NCBI GenBank assembly: GCA_032717465.1 | Contig: CM064653.1 | Coordinates: 38,943,055 to 39,007,054, forward strand | DNA length: 64,000 nt | Origin: Coenobita brevimanus | Lineage: Eukaryota > Arthropoda > Malacostraca > Decapoda > Coenobitidae | Direction: 5' to 3' | Shown here: positions 22,605 to 35,009 of the stretch, one piece after another | Layout: every line of letters starts with the position of its first letter | Position numbering within the stretch: position 1 is the stretch's first letter | The notes under the pieces: generated by a model | What the model was told of the DNA's origin: nothing | Databases searched by the model: none | Seen by the model: the letters and a program-made list of their open reading frames with translations, nothing else | Position numbers and translations under genes: made by a program

Positions 22605-23979
22605 TTAGTGTAAAAACAGTATAGTTATTTCTTGATTGTTTTTAAGTCGTTTCAAATTTCGTTCTGTTAGTTACTCTTTATCTCGTTCTATTCTACTCTT
22701 ATGTTAGTCAAGAGTTTATACGTCTCTCTGTCGTGTTAATCGTACTTATTAACCATGGTTTCGTCTTTTCATCAACCAATTATCATGCAGTGTCTTAGAG
22801 TTCATGCAATTAGCTTAATTAGCACTAAATCATATGTTGATCATAATGCAATGCTACAAGCTCCTTGGCTCAAATTTTTGTTACTCGTCCCGTAGCTAAG
22901 TGGCATAGAGAATAGTGCAGCCTTACATTATTTCTGCACAACTTCATGAGCAGCTTCAATTCTGTTATTAATTTATTGCCGTAACTCATCGGTCAAAATA
23001 TACAGATGGCAGTTTTTGGTCAGTTTAAGGTGAAATGAGTGAAGCAAACTTTGAACTTTTGAAATCAGCGGGCAGGTTCCAAAATTATAAACGTTTTTCA
23101 GCAGGGGCGCGTGGATAAGAGTTTTATTTTTTTTATACGTTTTTTCTTTCACTGCAACCAAGGTAGGGAAATATTACTGAAATTTTTTTTGACCAAACAA
23201 CTATTTTTCGGTTAATAGTAAGTTGCTAATGGACGCCAGAAAATCCCAGAAATTGTTGACGATGTTTTATGAATGCCAAGCAGATCGGACAGGAAGTTGT
23301 ATCCCGACGCCATTTTGAAGAAGGTGAGGACAGGATGGCAAGCATCCGACTTTAATTCATCTTTTTTTATTAGTTACAGGTAAATTGCAAACATTACTAT
23401 ATTTACTGATTTTAGATAGGCTAATGGTGATCACTTGGAGGTGGATATGATAGGGAAATGGTTTAATGGTGATGCTTTTAGGTGACTGATGAGATTGGGC
23501 CAGGCGACGCCGAAAATTTGGCTTCGTAAGTATCCGTCCTAATTCAAATTTTTGACTACTTACACATATTTTGCCTACTTTATTCTTGTTACTAGTTTTA
23601 GTAAAGGTAACAGAGATAACTTTGAATTAGGTATCATAAGGATTATTGGTGTTTTGAGATGGTTAATGATGGAGTGCACAGACGCCCAAGAGGCCGGCGT
23701 CCCATGTACTTAGCTTTGATTCCAAACTTTAAACCGTTTTCAACCAAGTTAGCTACATTATTGCACTTGTTAAATTTAGGCAAGTTAATAGAGATTGTTT
23801 AGAGGTTATAATAGGAACTTTTATGGTGTAAAATTGTTGACTGCTTTTCAGGTTGTCCCCATATTTCGTCCCGGTAAGGATGCTGCACCAGTTCCCTTCC
23901 TTCCCATATACTGGATACAGGTAATTTACTTACTTTTATCTGCTTAGTATAATTAGATAAGTTAATATAATTGTTAGAT

Positions 23980-25346
23980 TACTGGTTCCCAAAGGGTTAC
24001 GCGATTCCGTGGTAGGCTACCAAAGTTTCGTGTGTCAAGGCACGCATCCAATACGTGTCTGACTTAAATATCTGTGATTATTGACAGCTACATTGTAATG
24101 AAGGGTAGAAACTGTAGAGTATTTGAATTTTAAATTCGAAGTTATTGGTGTACTGTAACTATACAACATACCTAAGGGAACTTAATTCGCTATAATTAGT
24201 ACTGTATTCGTACTGCCGTTTGCACTGATGGTGCAAAAGCAATGACAGACCCAGTAAAAGTGTTTTGGCTCTTATTAGAAACGTTGCTCCATCAGGCAGA
24301 CACTGTTGCCATCATAGACGTGCAATTGCAGTAAAGAAGATGCCCTGCGAACTAAAGTTATGCTCGATGAGGTATTCAAGGTGGTAAATTTCATCAAAGC
24401 TAGACCACGAAATTCGCAGCTGCGTACGGCTCAGCTAGGAGATGGGGCCCAGTCATATTGCTTAGTTACTGCACACGGAGGTGCGCTGGTTATCCCGCGG
24501 CAAAATTCTTTCACGTGTGTGTGATACGAAAGATGAGATTAGAATCTTTCTTACAGGAAACAGCTTTTCTCTGTCAGATAGGTTTAGTGAAGTGTAGTCA
24601 ATGAAACGGCAATCTTACAGATGTTTTTATAAAACTAAACGAACTGAACTAATTGCAAGGCTCAGATGTGACATACTGAAGGTTCAGGATAAAATTGAAT
24701 CTTCTCAAAGTATACTTTTAGGTTGATTATGCAAAACAAAGTGAATTTCCAACTCTTCATCTGTTCCTGACTAAAAATTCCTTGCAGTTGGGTGGAAGTT
24801 CAGGAGAATGCATTGTTCACCATTTAAAACAAGTAATACTTTGAGGGAATAATTTCCCAGGCAGGCAGATCCTCTGTCCATTTATGGATTCTGGTTCTGG
24901 AATAGGACAAACCCTACCTGTGAACGAGAATTAGCAACTGATTGAATTTTGAACAACAAACGCTCAGAACAATATTTGATAGACTCGCTGCTTATCTTTT
25001 GGGCAAAGGTCTTGCACGAGTATCCTGATATCACAAAACGAGCTATGAAACATCTGATGCCATTTGCAACACCGTATAGGCGTGAAGCTGTTTCTCACGC
25101 TATATTGACAATAAAAATTACACAAGTTGGATGCAGAACTTGATAAGCGCCTGCAACTAATAAGCATCCTTTCAGATATTGATAGTCTTTGTGACCAAAA
25201 GCAAGCCCATACATCACGCTGAAAACTGTAAGAATGACGAAGCTCTGCAGTGATTTTCAATTGATTCACATCATGGTGTGTGTGTGCCGAGAAGCAACAG
25301 CGATTGAGAAAGCGTTCCGGCAGATGTTAAAGTTTGGGAATCACTG
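23980..25346 (+). mobile_element. hAT element, duplicated copy in unit 2
   Basis: Counterpart of 20297-21704, with the same flanks: TGTTAGAT on the left and TCTTAGAT on the right, the left one changed at one base. The first terminal base is T, not C. Transposase remnants ('CTDGAKAMTDP', 'LLHTEVRWLSRGKILSRV' and the 'PDITKRAMKHL' C-terminal part) are more degraded than in unit 1. It was copied by the segmental duplication, not by transposition. Confidence 0.9.
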
Positions 25347-26039
25347 TCTTAGATTTCAGTTAAGGAAATAGTGTTTTTGTGAGAACAAATGTAAGAAATT
25401 TTAGCTAATTATCCATCTATAATTACATATATACTGACTTCTTGCAGGTAATTTATGTATAGTAATATGCCTGCTAGTGTTAGATAAGCAAATGGAGATA
25501 ACTAGGATATAAATGTTGGAATTTTTATGTTTAAAGTGAAATTGGGTTACTGTGAGGTGATGAAAGTTGTCTTGATATCCTGATCTAACTCCATTTTTCT
25601 ACCTTGTTACAGGCTCTTTGTTCACCTTTTTATGTTACTCATGTTAAATAAGTTATATATAGGGATAAGGAGGATGAGAGTATGGTAAAGAAATTGGTGT
25701 TTTGTGATGTTATTGAGAGCAATAGATAGATAGATTTTAGTTTTTTAAAATTTCGTCTTGAGAAGTATCCATATTTAATTTTTTCCTATTTGCAGCTATT
25801 TTATGAACACGTTTCTGTTTACTGGTAATTATAAGTAATTGGAGATTAGGATTGTTTGAGGATATGATTGGTGCTATTGTGAGATGTCTAAGAAAGTTGT
25901 CCCCGTCACTAATTCCACCTTTTACCTACTTACTGGTACAGCTTATTTATCCATTTATTAATGTTAAATCAGTTAATGGAGGTAAGAAAGAGGTGAGTAT
26001 GGTTAGGATATTTAGGTGATTATACCCTTTTTACCCTAA

Positions 26040-26217
26040 CTTGTCCTAAAATTGTCAGATCTCTGCCTTGAATACTGGGTTTTAACGAAAGATTAACCCA
26101 AGAATACGGTGCCAGTCACGAAGAAGTGCTATGGAATGGATGTAGAGCTGTAGAATTGTCTTTTTCTATCAATAAGCTGTGTGAAATATGCTGCAAAGGA
26201 CAAATATCTGGGCCAAG
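26040..26217. mobile_element. Candidate TTAA-type MITE (unit 2)
   Basis: Duplicate of 22429-22604 with the same CTAA/TTAG flanks. Confidence 0.5.
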
Positions 26218-26316
26218 TTAGTGTAAAAACAGTATAGTTATTTCTTGATTGTTTTTAAGTCGTTTCAAATTTCGTTCTGTTAGTTACTCTTTATCTCGTT
26301 CTCTTCTACTACTTAT

Positions 26317-26629
26317 AGGTATTTTGCGCACATTATTATTATGATTAATGTTAGAGAAGTGAATGGAGATTAGTAGGATATATGTGAAGATAAGCTTGGT
26401 GTATTATGTGATTTATTGAGAGGTACACAGAAGATGGTTGCCTTGGTAATGTTTGTATTCTGATCATTTTTGACCACTTGTGAATAATTTACTTACATTA
26501 TACTTATTAATGTTAGAAAAGTTAATGGAGAGAACTGGGATATAAGTATACTAAGGCATTTTTGGAAATTAGGTTGATAAGTGGTTATATTGTGAGACCA
26601 GATACCAAAGAACGTTGCCATAGCAAGTA
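26317..26629. other. AT-rich non-coding stretch
   Basis: No gene or repeat recognised between the duplication and the Tigger element. Confidence 0.4.
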
Positions 26630-29600
26630 CAGTAATCACTCTAATATCTGGACGCCCAATAACCGAACATCCCCACTACCCGGACCTTATCGTCGTGGGA
26701 TCCAACATTCCCTAAATGGTCTGAAAACCCAAAAAAATAAAAAAAAATAAAAACCGATTTTTTCCCGTTCGTAATTTGAACTTGCCGCGCGCGCCGCGGG
26801 AGAGCAATGTTCTTGGTGCGTCATTCCTCCGACGTCCGATAGAGCGCCGCTGCATCCTCCCCACTTCCCACCTGTCTCTCACCGCGACTGGACCTACGCT
26901 CTTTGCAATGGCTGCCCACGTGCTCGCTTTTGTGGTGGTGCCCTACCTGCTGCTCTCGGGCCTCCTCTTAGTGTGTGTGATGATGGCCCCACCACCTGAG
27001 AAAAGGAAGAGAGTGGTGTTGACTCTGGAAAAGAAGAGAGAGATATTGGAGAAAGTTGATGCGGGTTGGTCTTCTTCCCGCATTCTCCGCGAGTATAACA
27101 TGGCCCGGTCGACTTTGTTCGATATCAAATGTTCCCGAGACAAACTCATGCAGTACACGGCTGACTTCTAGTCGAGAAGCAAATGCAACGTGGAAAGGAA
27201 GGTTATGGTTACCCCCAAGTTTGCAGAAATCGACCGATCCACGTTGATTTGGTACCGACAGCAACGTGCAGCTGGTGTGATGGTACGTGGAATGGAGCTG
27301 AAGGCTGCTGCTGAGAAGTTCGCAAGGCTTCATGACGCCCTAGACTTCAAGGCATCCGAGGGTTGGCTCTTCGCGTTCAAGTTGCGACATGGTCTTACTA
27401 ACCGTAAAGCACATGGCGAAGCATTGGATGCTAACGAGGATGGAGTTGACGAGTTTCGGCACAAGGTGAAAGGCTTGATTGACAGGGAGGGCCTAACTCT
27501 CGGTCAAGTCTACAATGCTGACGAAACTGGCCTATTCTATCGCTCGCTGCCCACGAACACTCTAGGCGAGGAGACAGAGAAGCGTGTATCTGCCGCAAGC
27601 TTTCCAAGGAACGGATATCTGCTTTGTGTTGTGCCAGTGCTAACGGCATGCACCGGCTTAAGCCCGTTGTTGTTGGCCGTGCAAAGCAGCCTCGGTGCCT
27701 TCGTGGGGTGATGGATGTCCTTCCTGTCGTCTGGTACCATTCTTTGAAAGCATGGTTCACAGCTGTGATTTTCAAAGACTGGTTTCACCGTCACTTCGTC
27801 AAGGAGGTCATCCATTACCAGACGAAGACACTGGGAATCCCTCGCGACCAGGTAAAGGCTCTCCTTCTGCTCGACATTGCACCTGCCCACCCGTGCGACA
27901 AGGACTTGCTTGCTGAGAATGGCCGTATTAGGTGCATGTTTCTGCCACCTAATACGACTGCTCTTATTCAACCCATGGACCAAGGAGTGATCGTGGCAAC
28001 AAAGTGCCTATACCGTCAGAAGTTCCTGGACGAGGTGATGGTTGTTCTCGAGGAAGAGGACGAGCTCAGGGAAGGACGGGACACACGAGGCAAGTGGACT
28101 TTGGAAAACCTTCGCCGCTACAACATCAAGTCTGCGCTGTACAACTGGGCTAGTGCATGGAAGGAAGTCCCTGTGAAAACTCTTGAAAATGGTTGGTCTC
28201 GTCTGCTTCTCGGAACGGATGTGGAGTACGATTTTCTAGGGTTTGACGTGGATGACTTCCATGCACGGCTACGTACGCACGGCGACGATGTTGATGTGGA
28301 CAATGTTCGTGAGTGGTTGGACGACGACGAGGGCGATCCTGGGTATCAGACGTTGTCTGATACCGAGATCGCGTCTTCGGTTGCTGGTGTCAGTACCGAA
28401 CTTGAAGATTCCGACGACGAAGGCGACGACGATGCAGACTCCTCTCAGCAGGATACTACTCCAGCCATCCCCAAGCTGAGCGCACTCCGGGAACATCTAG
28501 AGTTACCTGGAACACCCGGACTGCGACAGGGAGATGGGGCCCTTGGGACTCGTGGAGGAAGTGCGTGCTTTCAGGCAGCGCATCATCAATCGTCAGAATC
28601 GTCGGTCCTTGCGTCAGTCAACGATTGACAGTTTTTTCAGGCCCGTGACCCCCGCTGTGCCCAGCCCTGGCTCCACTCCGTTGCCTCCCCAAGACAGGCC
28701 CTCATGCTCCGAGCCACAGCCCAGCACATCAGCCACGGTGGAATCACCGCTCGACGTGAGTTTGCGGCTTTCCTCAGAGTCCTCTGCAGTGGGTACGCCA
28801 TCACCACGACCCAGCGATGCACCCCTTGGTCACCTGCCAGTGATACTCTCGGACTCTGACAGTGAATAAACAGCAAGAACTTCTCCACTAGACCACACAG
28901 GAATTTTGAGTGTTGTGCAGTGAAAAAAACGGTGTGTTGTGTTAAGGTTTTCGAATTGAGAGAAAAGACTCAGTGGAAACTAAATTTAACGTAAATAGAC
29001 TTCTTTGTTTTGCCTTTGGAAATTTGGAAAAAAAGGGGAAAAGTTAATGTGCAACACAAAATTACAATGGAGCATTATTTGGACTAACATGAACACTGTG
29101 AAGAGAACGGACTTCTGTGTGTTATTGGCTAAGTTCAGTGCAAGAGTGTACTGCAAGTGCTTCAGGAAATCGTTCTTACTGTCAGAGTCCGAGAGGAGGT
29201 GGTTATTCATCGAGGTGGCCAGGGACTTGCTGTAAGTAGCCAGAATGTTTCATACTGTACTTTTTTCCATACTATACTTACCAGAATGTTTCATACTGTA
29301 CTTTTTTCCATACTATACTTACCTCATGCATGTGCAGTAGGAATGTGTTTTTCTGAGTTAGGCTAGGTTAGGGTCCATAAGTACCAGAATGTTTATTAAT
29401 GTATGAACATACTTCTAAACCCTCATTTTATGTTTCTTTTGCATTTATTTCAGTCATTTATGTGCCTTATTGGTGTGATTTGGGTGATAAATAGGTGCTA
29501 TGCATGTCCAGAGGGAGTTGTATAGGTGTTTCTCTGAGTTAGGGTCCATAAGTACAAGTCCATAAGCTGGGGCCCAATATCCAGACAAAACCAATGACCG

Positions 29601-29645
29601 GACCTACCAATGGCTCTATTATGTCGGATATTGGAGTGATTACTG
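26630..29645 (+). mobile_element. Full-length Tigger/pogo transposon
   Basis: Starts CAGTAATCACTCTAATATC and ends GATATTGGAGTGATTACTG. The inverted termini match at 19 of the first 22 bases. TA flanks lie at 26628-26629 and 29646-29647. Length 3016 bp. It encodes a complete but interrupted transposase (26980-28869). The GC-rich coding region stands out from its AT-rich surroundings, which suggests a recent arrival. A 43-bp tandem pair ('ccagaatgtttcatactgta') lies at 29240-29330, inside the element. Confidence 0.93.
26980..28869 (+). pseudogene. Tigger/pogo transposase, broken
   Basis: Start chosen at the two ATGs at 26980/26983 (MMAPPPEKRKR), just before the CENP-B-type HTH ('RVVLTLEKKREILEKVDAGW', 'SRILREYNMARSTLFDIK'). 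A TAG at 27169-27171 interrupts, then the second DNA-binding domain follows ('IWYRQQRAAGVMVRGMELKA', 'EGWLFAFKLRHGL'). Catalytic residues: D1 in YNADETGLFYR (27520-27522); a one-base frameshift near 27593; D2 in LLLLDIAPAHP (27873-27875, Ile where Asn is usual); D3 in IQPMDQGVI (27978-27980), 34 residues after D2. An acidic tail follows, then a second frameshift near 28510-28535 and a C-terminus with QSTIDSFF (28615-28638), ending SDSDSE. The family excises and inserts at TA. Non-functional as read. Confidence 0.9.
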
Positions 29646-29647
29646 TA

Positions 29648-30057
29648 CTCTGAGATAACTCTATTTTTTTTCTCATCACAGGCTATTTACACAATTTATT
29701 CTACTTATTAATGTTAGATAAGTTGGTGGAGGTTACTAAAATAAAAGTATGGTAAAGGAATTTGCTGATTTATATGATTAATGGCTGTCGGTTTTTGAAG
29801 GTTTATACCAAAATTTTTAGACAAGAAATTCCTGCTCTGATTTTGCCTTTTTTGCCACTGTAATTTCCTTCCATTATTCTACTTACTAATCTATAAGTTA
29901 ATAAGATAACTAGGATTTGTTTTTTTGGGGAGGGAAATTCTGTTGTTTTTGGATAGTTAATAGTTCTCTGCTATTGGTAGGAATTTTTGAAAAGTTATCC
30001 TTTTCCAATTACACTTTTTGTCTACTTGCAGCTGATTTTCTTACATTATCTTATTTA
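29648..30057. other. AT-rich non-coding stretch
   Basis: No gene or repeat recognised. Confidence 0.4.
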
Positions 30058-30240
30058 TTGCCAGGCACCTTAATTCCGGAGGCATAGAGGATGGGCACAG
30101 ACACCTCCACGTCGCCCTGTCCTGTGCCATTTTGCTGTCCCCTCTCCAACTCATCCCCCGCTCACGTCGCCCTGCCCCTGCCATGTGACTGCACTCTCCT
30201 ACATCACTCCATCCCTTCATCTAGTTGTCAGTATTAGGTA
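30058..30240 (-). mobile_element. LINE family A, short 3' fragment
   Basis: Begins 'attgccaggcaccttaattccg', which matches the shared 3' end of family A ('tattgccagacgccttaatcccg' at 32325). It then has a short 'cgtcgccctgtcctgtgcca' region before ending. The coding tail is too short and diverged to translate. Confidence 0.65.
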
Positions 30241-31739
30241 AGCCAATTCTATTTGCTAATATTAAGTATGTTAAAGGAGGTAAATAGGAGTAAGGTGGTT
30301 TTTAATGGTTTTGTGTTGTGATCCTTTATAAGAAAAAAAGTGAAAAATGTTAACTTGCACTCATTATTGGGGACACTTTTTCCAGTTGCAGCTGATTTTC
30401 TTACATTGTTCTGTATTCTTCACTTAACTTTGTCCAGTTTGTTGTCCTTTTGCAGCCTATTAATTTCATGTAGCTTAGTGCCGGAATAGGACAGTATTAC
30501 TGCATTACATTCTTTCCAATCTGATGAAGCTGATATTCTGGTAGGTCTGATGGTCACCCCCTGAAGTGGGATTTCAAACTCATAATGGAAATAAATTAAT
30601 AATGAGTGAAGCAACAGGTTCTAGTACAAAAAATGAAAACGTTCCATTTTACCCTGACTTGGCCCATAATTTCACACCCTTGCATTGCTTTTCTTCATGA
30701 CTAGCCGAAACAGTAGGGAAGAACCGCCACCAGTATCGATGTGTCCTACGCCCCATGTAATTGATAGTGTTTGTTAAATTATAAAAGTGTCCCGAGGGCC
30801 CAGAGTCGTTTAGTTGGTCCACATGGTTTGTCCCATTTAACTGGATGGTATCTGGTATGTACAATGGTTTGTCCAGGCATCTCAGTGTTCATTAAATCCG
30901 ATATCCGGTCCAGCGAGGTGCAGTACAGGGAGGTTTTGGTGTAGTAAAAATAGCATCAGTACATGTACAGTATGTGGGAGTTAAATCCTGGTATCTGGTG
31001 TAGTGGGGTGTGGAAAAGCGAGGGTTTACTGTTCTAAAAACAGCTTCAGTATATGCATGTGGGTGTAACTTTTTTTTATGGTAATAATAAGAAACATAGT
31101 TTACTTTCACCTGTCTCACTAATTGTTCCCTTCACCTAGAGGTACATGATTACATGGTAGAAGATGTTATGCAGAGGATGGGAACAGAAGAACAGAATGT
31201 GTTACAAAATTGTTACTCAGAAGATTGGAGTGTGTGATTATTGTTACTCAGTGTCTCAGAGGGCCAAGTCAAGGGGCTTTACAGGGAAACTACCAGGATT
31301 CTTTCTTGGCATTTTTATTTCTTTTATTCTGTTCAATCCCAGTCATTCCCGTAAAACTGAAAAATAATAATTTCTTTATCTAAAAAACAAACTCAAACAT
31401 TCAACTTCTTATAATAGCATAAATCAGCAATCAGACAGATTAGATCCTTTTCAGCTAAGTCTGAACATCATGATACATCATTCACATACTGTACTACAAG
31501 CATGCATGTAAAAGAATACTTTAGATATACTGAAATATGATACTGTATCTCGGTCACCTGTCATCTTGGCCTTGAGTCTGTTGTTGTTTACAAGTTGCAA
31601 ACGATTGAAGAAGTGATGCCTTATGCTTGGGGCTACTAAACTACAAATGAAGATACAGTTCTTAAAACTAATATATACTGAATATGCATATAATGGCGTG
31701 CACATAATGAATATGACATTTACACTCAGAGATCAGAAT
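30241..31739. other. Unassigned non-coding stretch
   Basis: Contains a possible relative of the TTAA-type MITE at 30650-30720 (reverse: 'tagtcatgaagaaaagcaatgc', 'gggccaagtcagggtaaaa'). Otherwise nothing recognised. Confidence 0.35.
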
Positions 31740-32315
31740 ATGTTACTAGCATGTTACTATAAACATCGGAATGTGATAAAGTCTTAGTCAAAAGATCGGA
31801 TTGTGTTAATACAGTAGTGTGTAGCTCAAAAGACTGTGCTGATGGTGTGTTACTAAAAAGATCGAACTGTGTTAGTGTGTTACTCAGAAGATCAGTGTGT
31901 TAATATACTGTTACTGAAACGATCAGATTGTTTTACTGGTGTTACTGAAATGATTGGAATGTGTTAATAATGTGTTACTGAAAAGATTGAAAGGTGTTAT
32001 TAGTGATACGCAAAAGATCGTAATGTGTTATTAGTGATATGGTACGCAGAAGATTATAATGTGTTATTAGTGATATGATACGCAAAAGATTGTAGTGTGT
32101 TAGTCGTGATATGGTATGCAAAAGATCGTAATGTGTTATTAGTGATATGCTGTTAGCGATACGCAAAAGATCGTGGTGTGTCATTAGTAATACGCAAAAG
32201 ATCGTAATGTGTTATTAGTGATACGCAAAAGATCGTAATATGTTATTAGTGATATGCAAAAGATCATAATGTGTTATTAGTGATACGCAAAAGATCGTAA
32301 TGTGTTATTAGTGAT
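31740..32315. repeat. ~30-bp minisatellite, left part
   Basis: Degenerate units at 31740-31990 become regular 'gatacgcaaaagatcgtaat' plus 'gtgttattagt' units up to 32315. The same unit resumes at 34586. Confidence 0.85.
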
Positions 32316-34585
32316 CTGTCTATTGCCAGACGCCTTAATCCCGTACAGGGTGGCCACAAAGAAAACGCCTCCGTGTCGCCATGTCCCTTGCCATTTCACT
32401 GCCCAGCTCCCAGCTCACACCCCCCTCTCTCATATACCTCTCCACTTCATCCCTCCATCTCATCCTTCGCCTTCCCCTCCCTCTCTCCCCCTCCACCTCA
32501 CTCACATACACTCCTCGTCAGTCTCTCCATCCTGTCCATATGGCCAAACCACCTCAGTGTGTTTCTCCTAATGCTTTCTATCACATCCACACCACAACGC
32601 TCCTTTATATCCTCATTTGTCAGTCTGTCTCTCCATGTGACTCCACATGCTCCTCTCAGATAACTCATTTCCACTGCTCTCTTAACTTGTGTCCCTCCAA
32701 CAAGGTCCAGGCTTCACTTCCATACGTTAGAGTTGGTAACACAATACTGTTATGTAGTAACTTTTTCACTTGCTTGCTCACGTCCCTGTTTCTTATTACT
32801 GCTTTCAAGGAACCACCAACCTTTCTTTGTTGTACCCTGTCAAGCACTTCACCCTCCAAACTTCCATCTTTACTCATCATACTACCCAAGTCCTTAAACA
32901 TACCGGTACTCACATTTTCCATTTCCTCCTCATCCAACGTCACTGTACATTCACTGACTTCACTTCTCTCGAAGATCATAATTTTACTCTTCCCTACATT
33001 CACCTTTAGATTCCGTTTCTTACACACACTCCCAGACTCGTTCGCCAAGCCTTGCAGCTCCCCTTCATCGCCACTTAACACAGTATCATCTGCAAACAGT
33101 ACAGGGAGTTTCCAAACACTGCCCTCTCTCATTAGGACCACTCCAACATCCACTGCCCTACCTTGTATCTCTTTTATAACCCCATCCATATACAAATTGA
33201 ACAACCATGTAGACATGACACATCTCTGTTTCAACCCAACCTTCAGATAGAAAAATTCACTCAGTTCACTATCCACAAGCACTGCAGTCTTAGCCCCCTA
33301 ATACATACTCTTCACTGCATTCAACAACTTCCCAACAACTCCATATATAATACTTTCCACAATCCTTGTCTGTCCACCCTGTCATATGCTCTCCCCAAAT
33401 CCATGAAGGTCGCATACAACTTCTTTCCCTTCTCTAGAAACTTTTTCACTAAAGATCTAAGAATGAATATCTGATCTACACAACCTCTTCCCTTCCTAAA
33501 ACCTCCCTGTTCATCTCCAACTAATTCCTCTGTTATTTCCCTAACTCTGTCAATAAGTATTCTACGATGTACTTTTCCTATTACACTAAGAAGACAAATG
33601 CCCCTATGATTACCACGCAGTTCTTTTTCCCCCTTTTCCTTTGTACAAGGGAATAATTATACCTGACTTCCAATCCTCCCTGGACTCTACCTTCCTCCCA
33701 GGCCAACCTGCACATCTTCCACATCCATTCTACTACTATCTCTCCCCCATGCTTCAACGTTTCACCACACACTTCATCAATTCCTGGGGCTTTCCCCATT
33801 TTGACTTTCTTCATAGCTTCAACTTCCATCCTACTGATTCCTTCCTCTCTTCTCACATCCCTCCTTCTCCCAGCCATTCCCCAGCCACTTATACTCACAT
33901 TACTTTCATTCTCTGTGTTCAACAATTCATTATAGTGTTCTCTCCATCTGCTCACTTTTTTTCCCTTCTCCACTAGTAATTTACCGTTTTCATCTTTCAC
34001 TCCCCGACTAACTTCATCTCCACCCTGTCTGACTCTCTTTACTTCTTTCCAGAACATTTTCTCACAGTCCCACCACTTTACACTCAGATTCCTTCCAAAT
34101 TCCTTATCCAGCCTCATCTTACTCTTTCACTAATCCTTTCACCTCACTCTTCTTCTGTACATATAGCTCTCTCTTCCGTTTCTGAACTTCTTCCACACCC
34201 TGTTTCTCATCCACTCACTATATGTTTTCTTCTTTTATGCCACAGCCTGTCATTCCACCATGCTGTTCCATGCACCCCATTTCGTCTTTTCTTCATCCCA
34301 CACACCACCTCACATGCTGCACAGATTTCTTCTGTGGTCAGAAAGTCCACTCCCCCAACCTCTATATGCTCTTGCATCCATTACACACCTTCGCATCCTT
34401 TCATCCACACACACATAATCATTGCCATCCTTTCATTCAGTTCACCACCCACCCTATCATCACTCGCCATGTATACCTGTGGATCATTTTGTGCCTGAAG
34501 AGGGTATTGGCTATCACCAACCCCCTCCCGGCACAAATATCCACTAAAGCACTGCCATTCTCATCTGTCTCAACAGGCACACCCT
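32316..34585 (-). mobile_element. LINE family A, longest copy with partial endonuclease
   Basis: Read on the reverse strand from 34585 down: part of an APE-type endonuclease with 'LVIANTLFRHKMIHRYTWR' (about 34450-34510) and 'RGWGSGLSDH' (about 34330-34360); a linker frame 34117-33581 with 'KMGKAPGIDEV', typical of the RT N-side; motif A 'FMDLGRAYDRVDR' (about 33370-33415); motif B; motif C 'LFADDTVLS' (about 33080-33095); 'SEAWTLLEGHK'. The 3' end is the shared 'tattgccagacgccttaatcccg'. Several frameshifts break the protein. About 2.27 kb, inserted in a minisatellite. Confidence 0.9.
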
Positions 34586-34790
34586 ATGCAGAAGATTGTA
34601 ATGTGTTAGTGATACGCAAAAGATCGTAATGTGTTATTGCTGATGTGCAAAATGATTGGAATGGGTTCATGTATTACTTAAAAGATTGGAATATGTTAAT
34701 GTGTTACTCAGTGATCGGAATGTGTTAATAATGTTACTCAAAAGATTGTAATATGTTAATAATGTTACTGAAACGATACGAATGAATGAT
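34586..34790. repeat. ~30-bp minisatellite, right part
   Basis: Resumes the 31740-32315 array ('agtgatacgcaaaagatcgt'), then decays into 'gttactcaaaagattgtaat' variants. Confidence 0.85.
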
Positions 34791-35009
34791 GCCTCCCCTG
34801 CATACAAAGTTATCGTTTGTTTATTATGTTCAAATGATGAATTGATTGTTAGAAGATAGGTAGAGTTATTGCTAGGCAGATACATGAATAGATAGATAAA
34901 GTAGATCAGATGGATAGATAGGTAGATAGATGGTTAGATAAAACCTACCATGAGAGAGAGAGAGTTCCTTAACTTGATATCGTTTGCTAAAATCAGATTA
35001 TTTTTTCAG

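Larger units (their letters stand above)
19052..22700 (+). repeat. Tandem segmental duplication, unit 1
   Basis: Starts 'ccatggtttcgtcttttcgt' and ends in the 'gttactctttatctcgttct' region. The whole segment recurs at 22751-26316 with small indels. It contains a hAT insertion at 20297-21704 and a MITE at 22429-22604, both also present in unit 2. No host coding exon recognised, though 'caagcagatcggacaggaag' and 'gacgcccaagaggccggcgt' are conserved GC-richer islands in both units. Confidence 0.9.
22751..26316 (+). repeat. Tandem segmental duplication, unit 2
   Basis: Copy of 19052-22700, offset about 3.6-3.7 kb, starting 'ccatggtttcgtcttttcat'. It differs by scattered substitutions and short indels, for example a shorter GT run near 25275-25287. 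Confidence 0.9.

Noticed and set aside
32000..32315. CRISPR-like regular array
   Set aside because: Units are contiguous with no unique spacers and the sequence is eukaryotic. It is a minisatellite.
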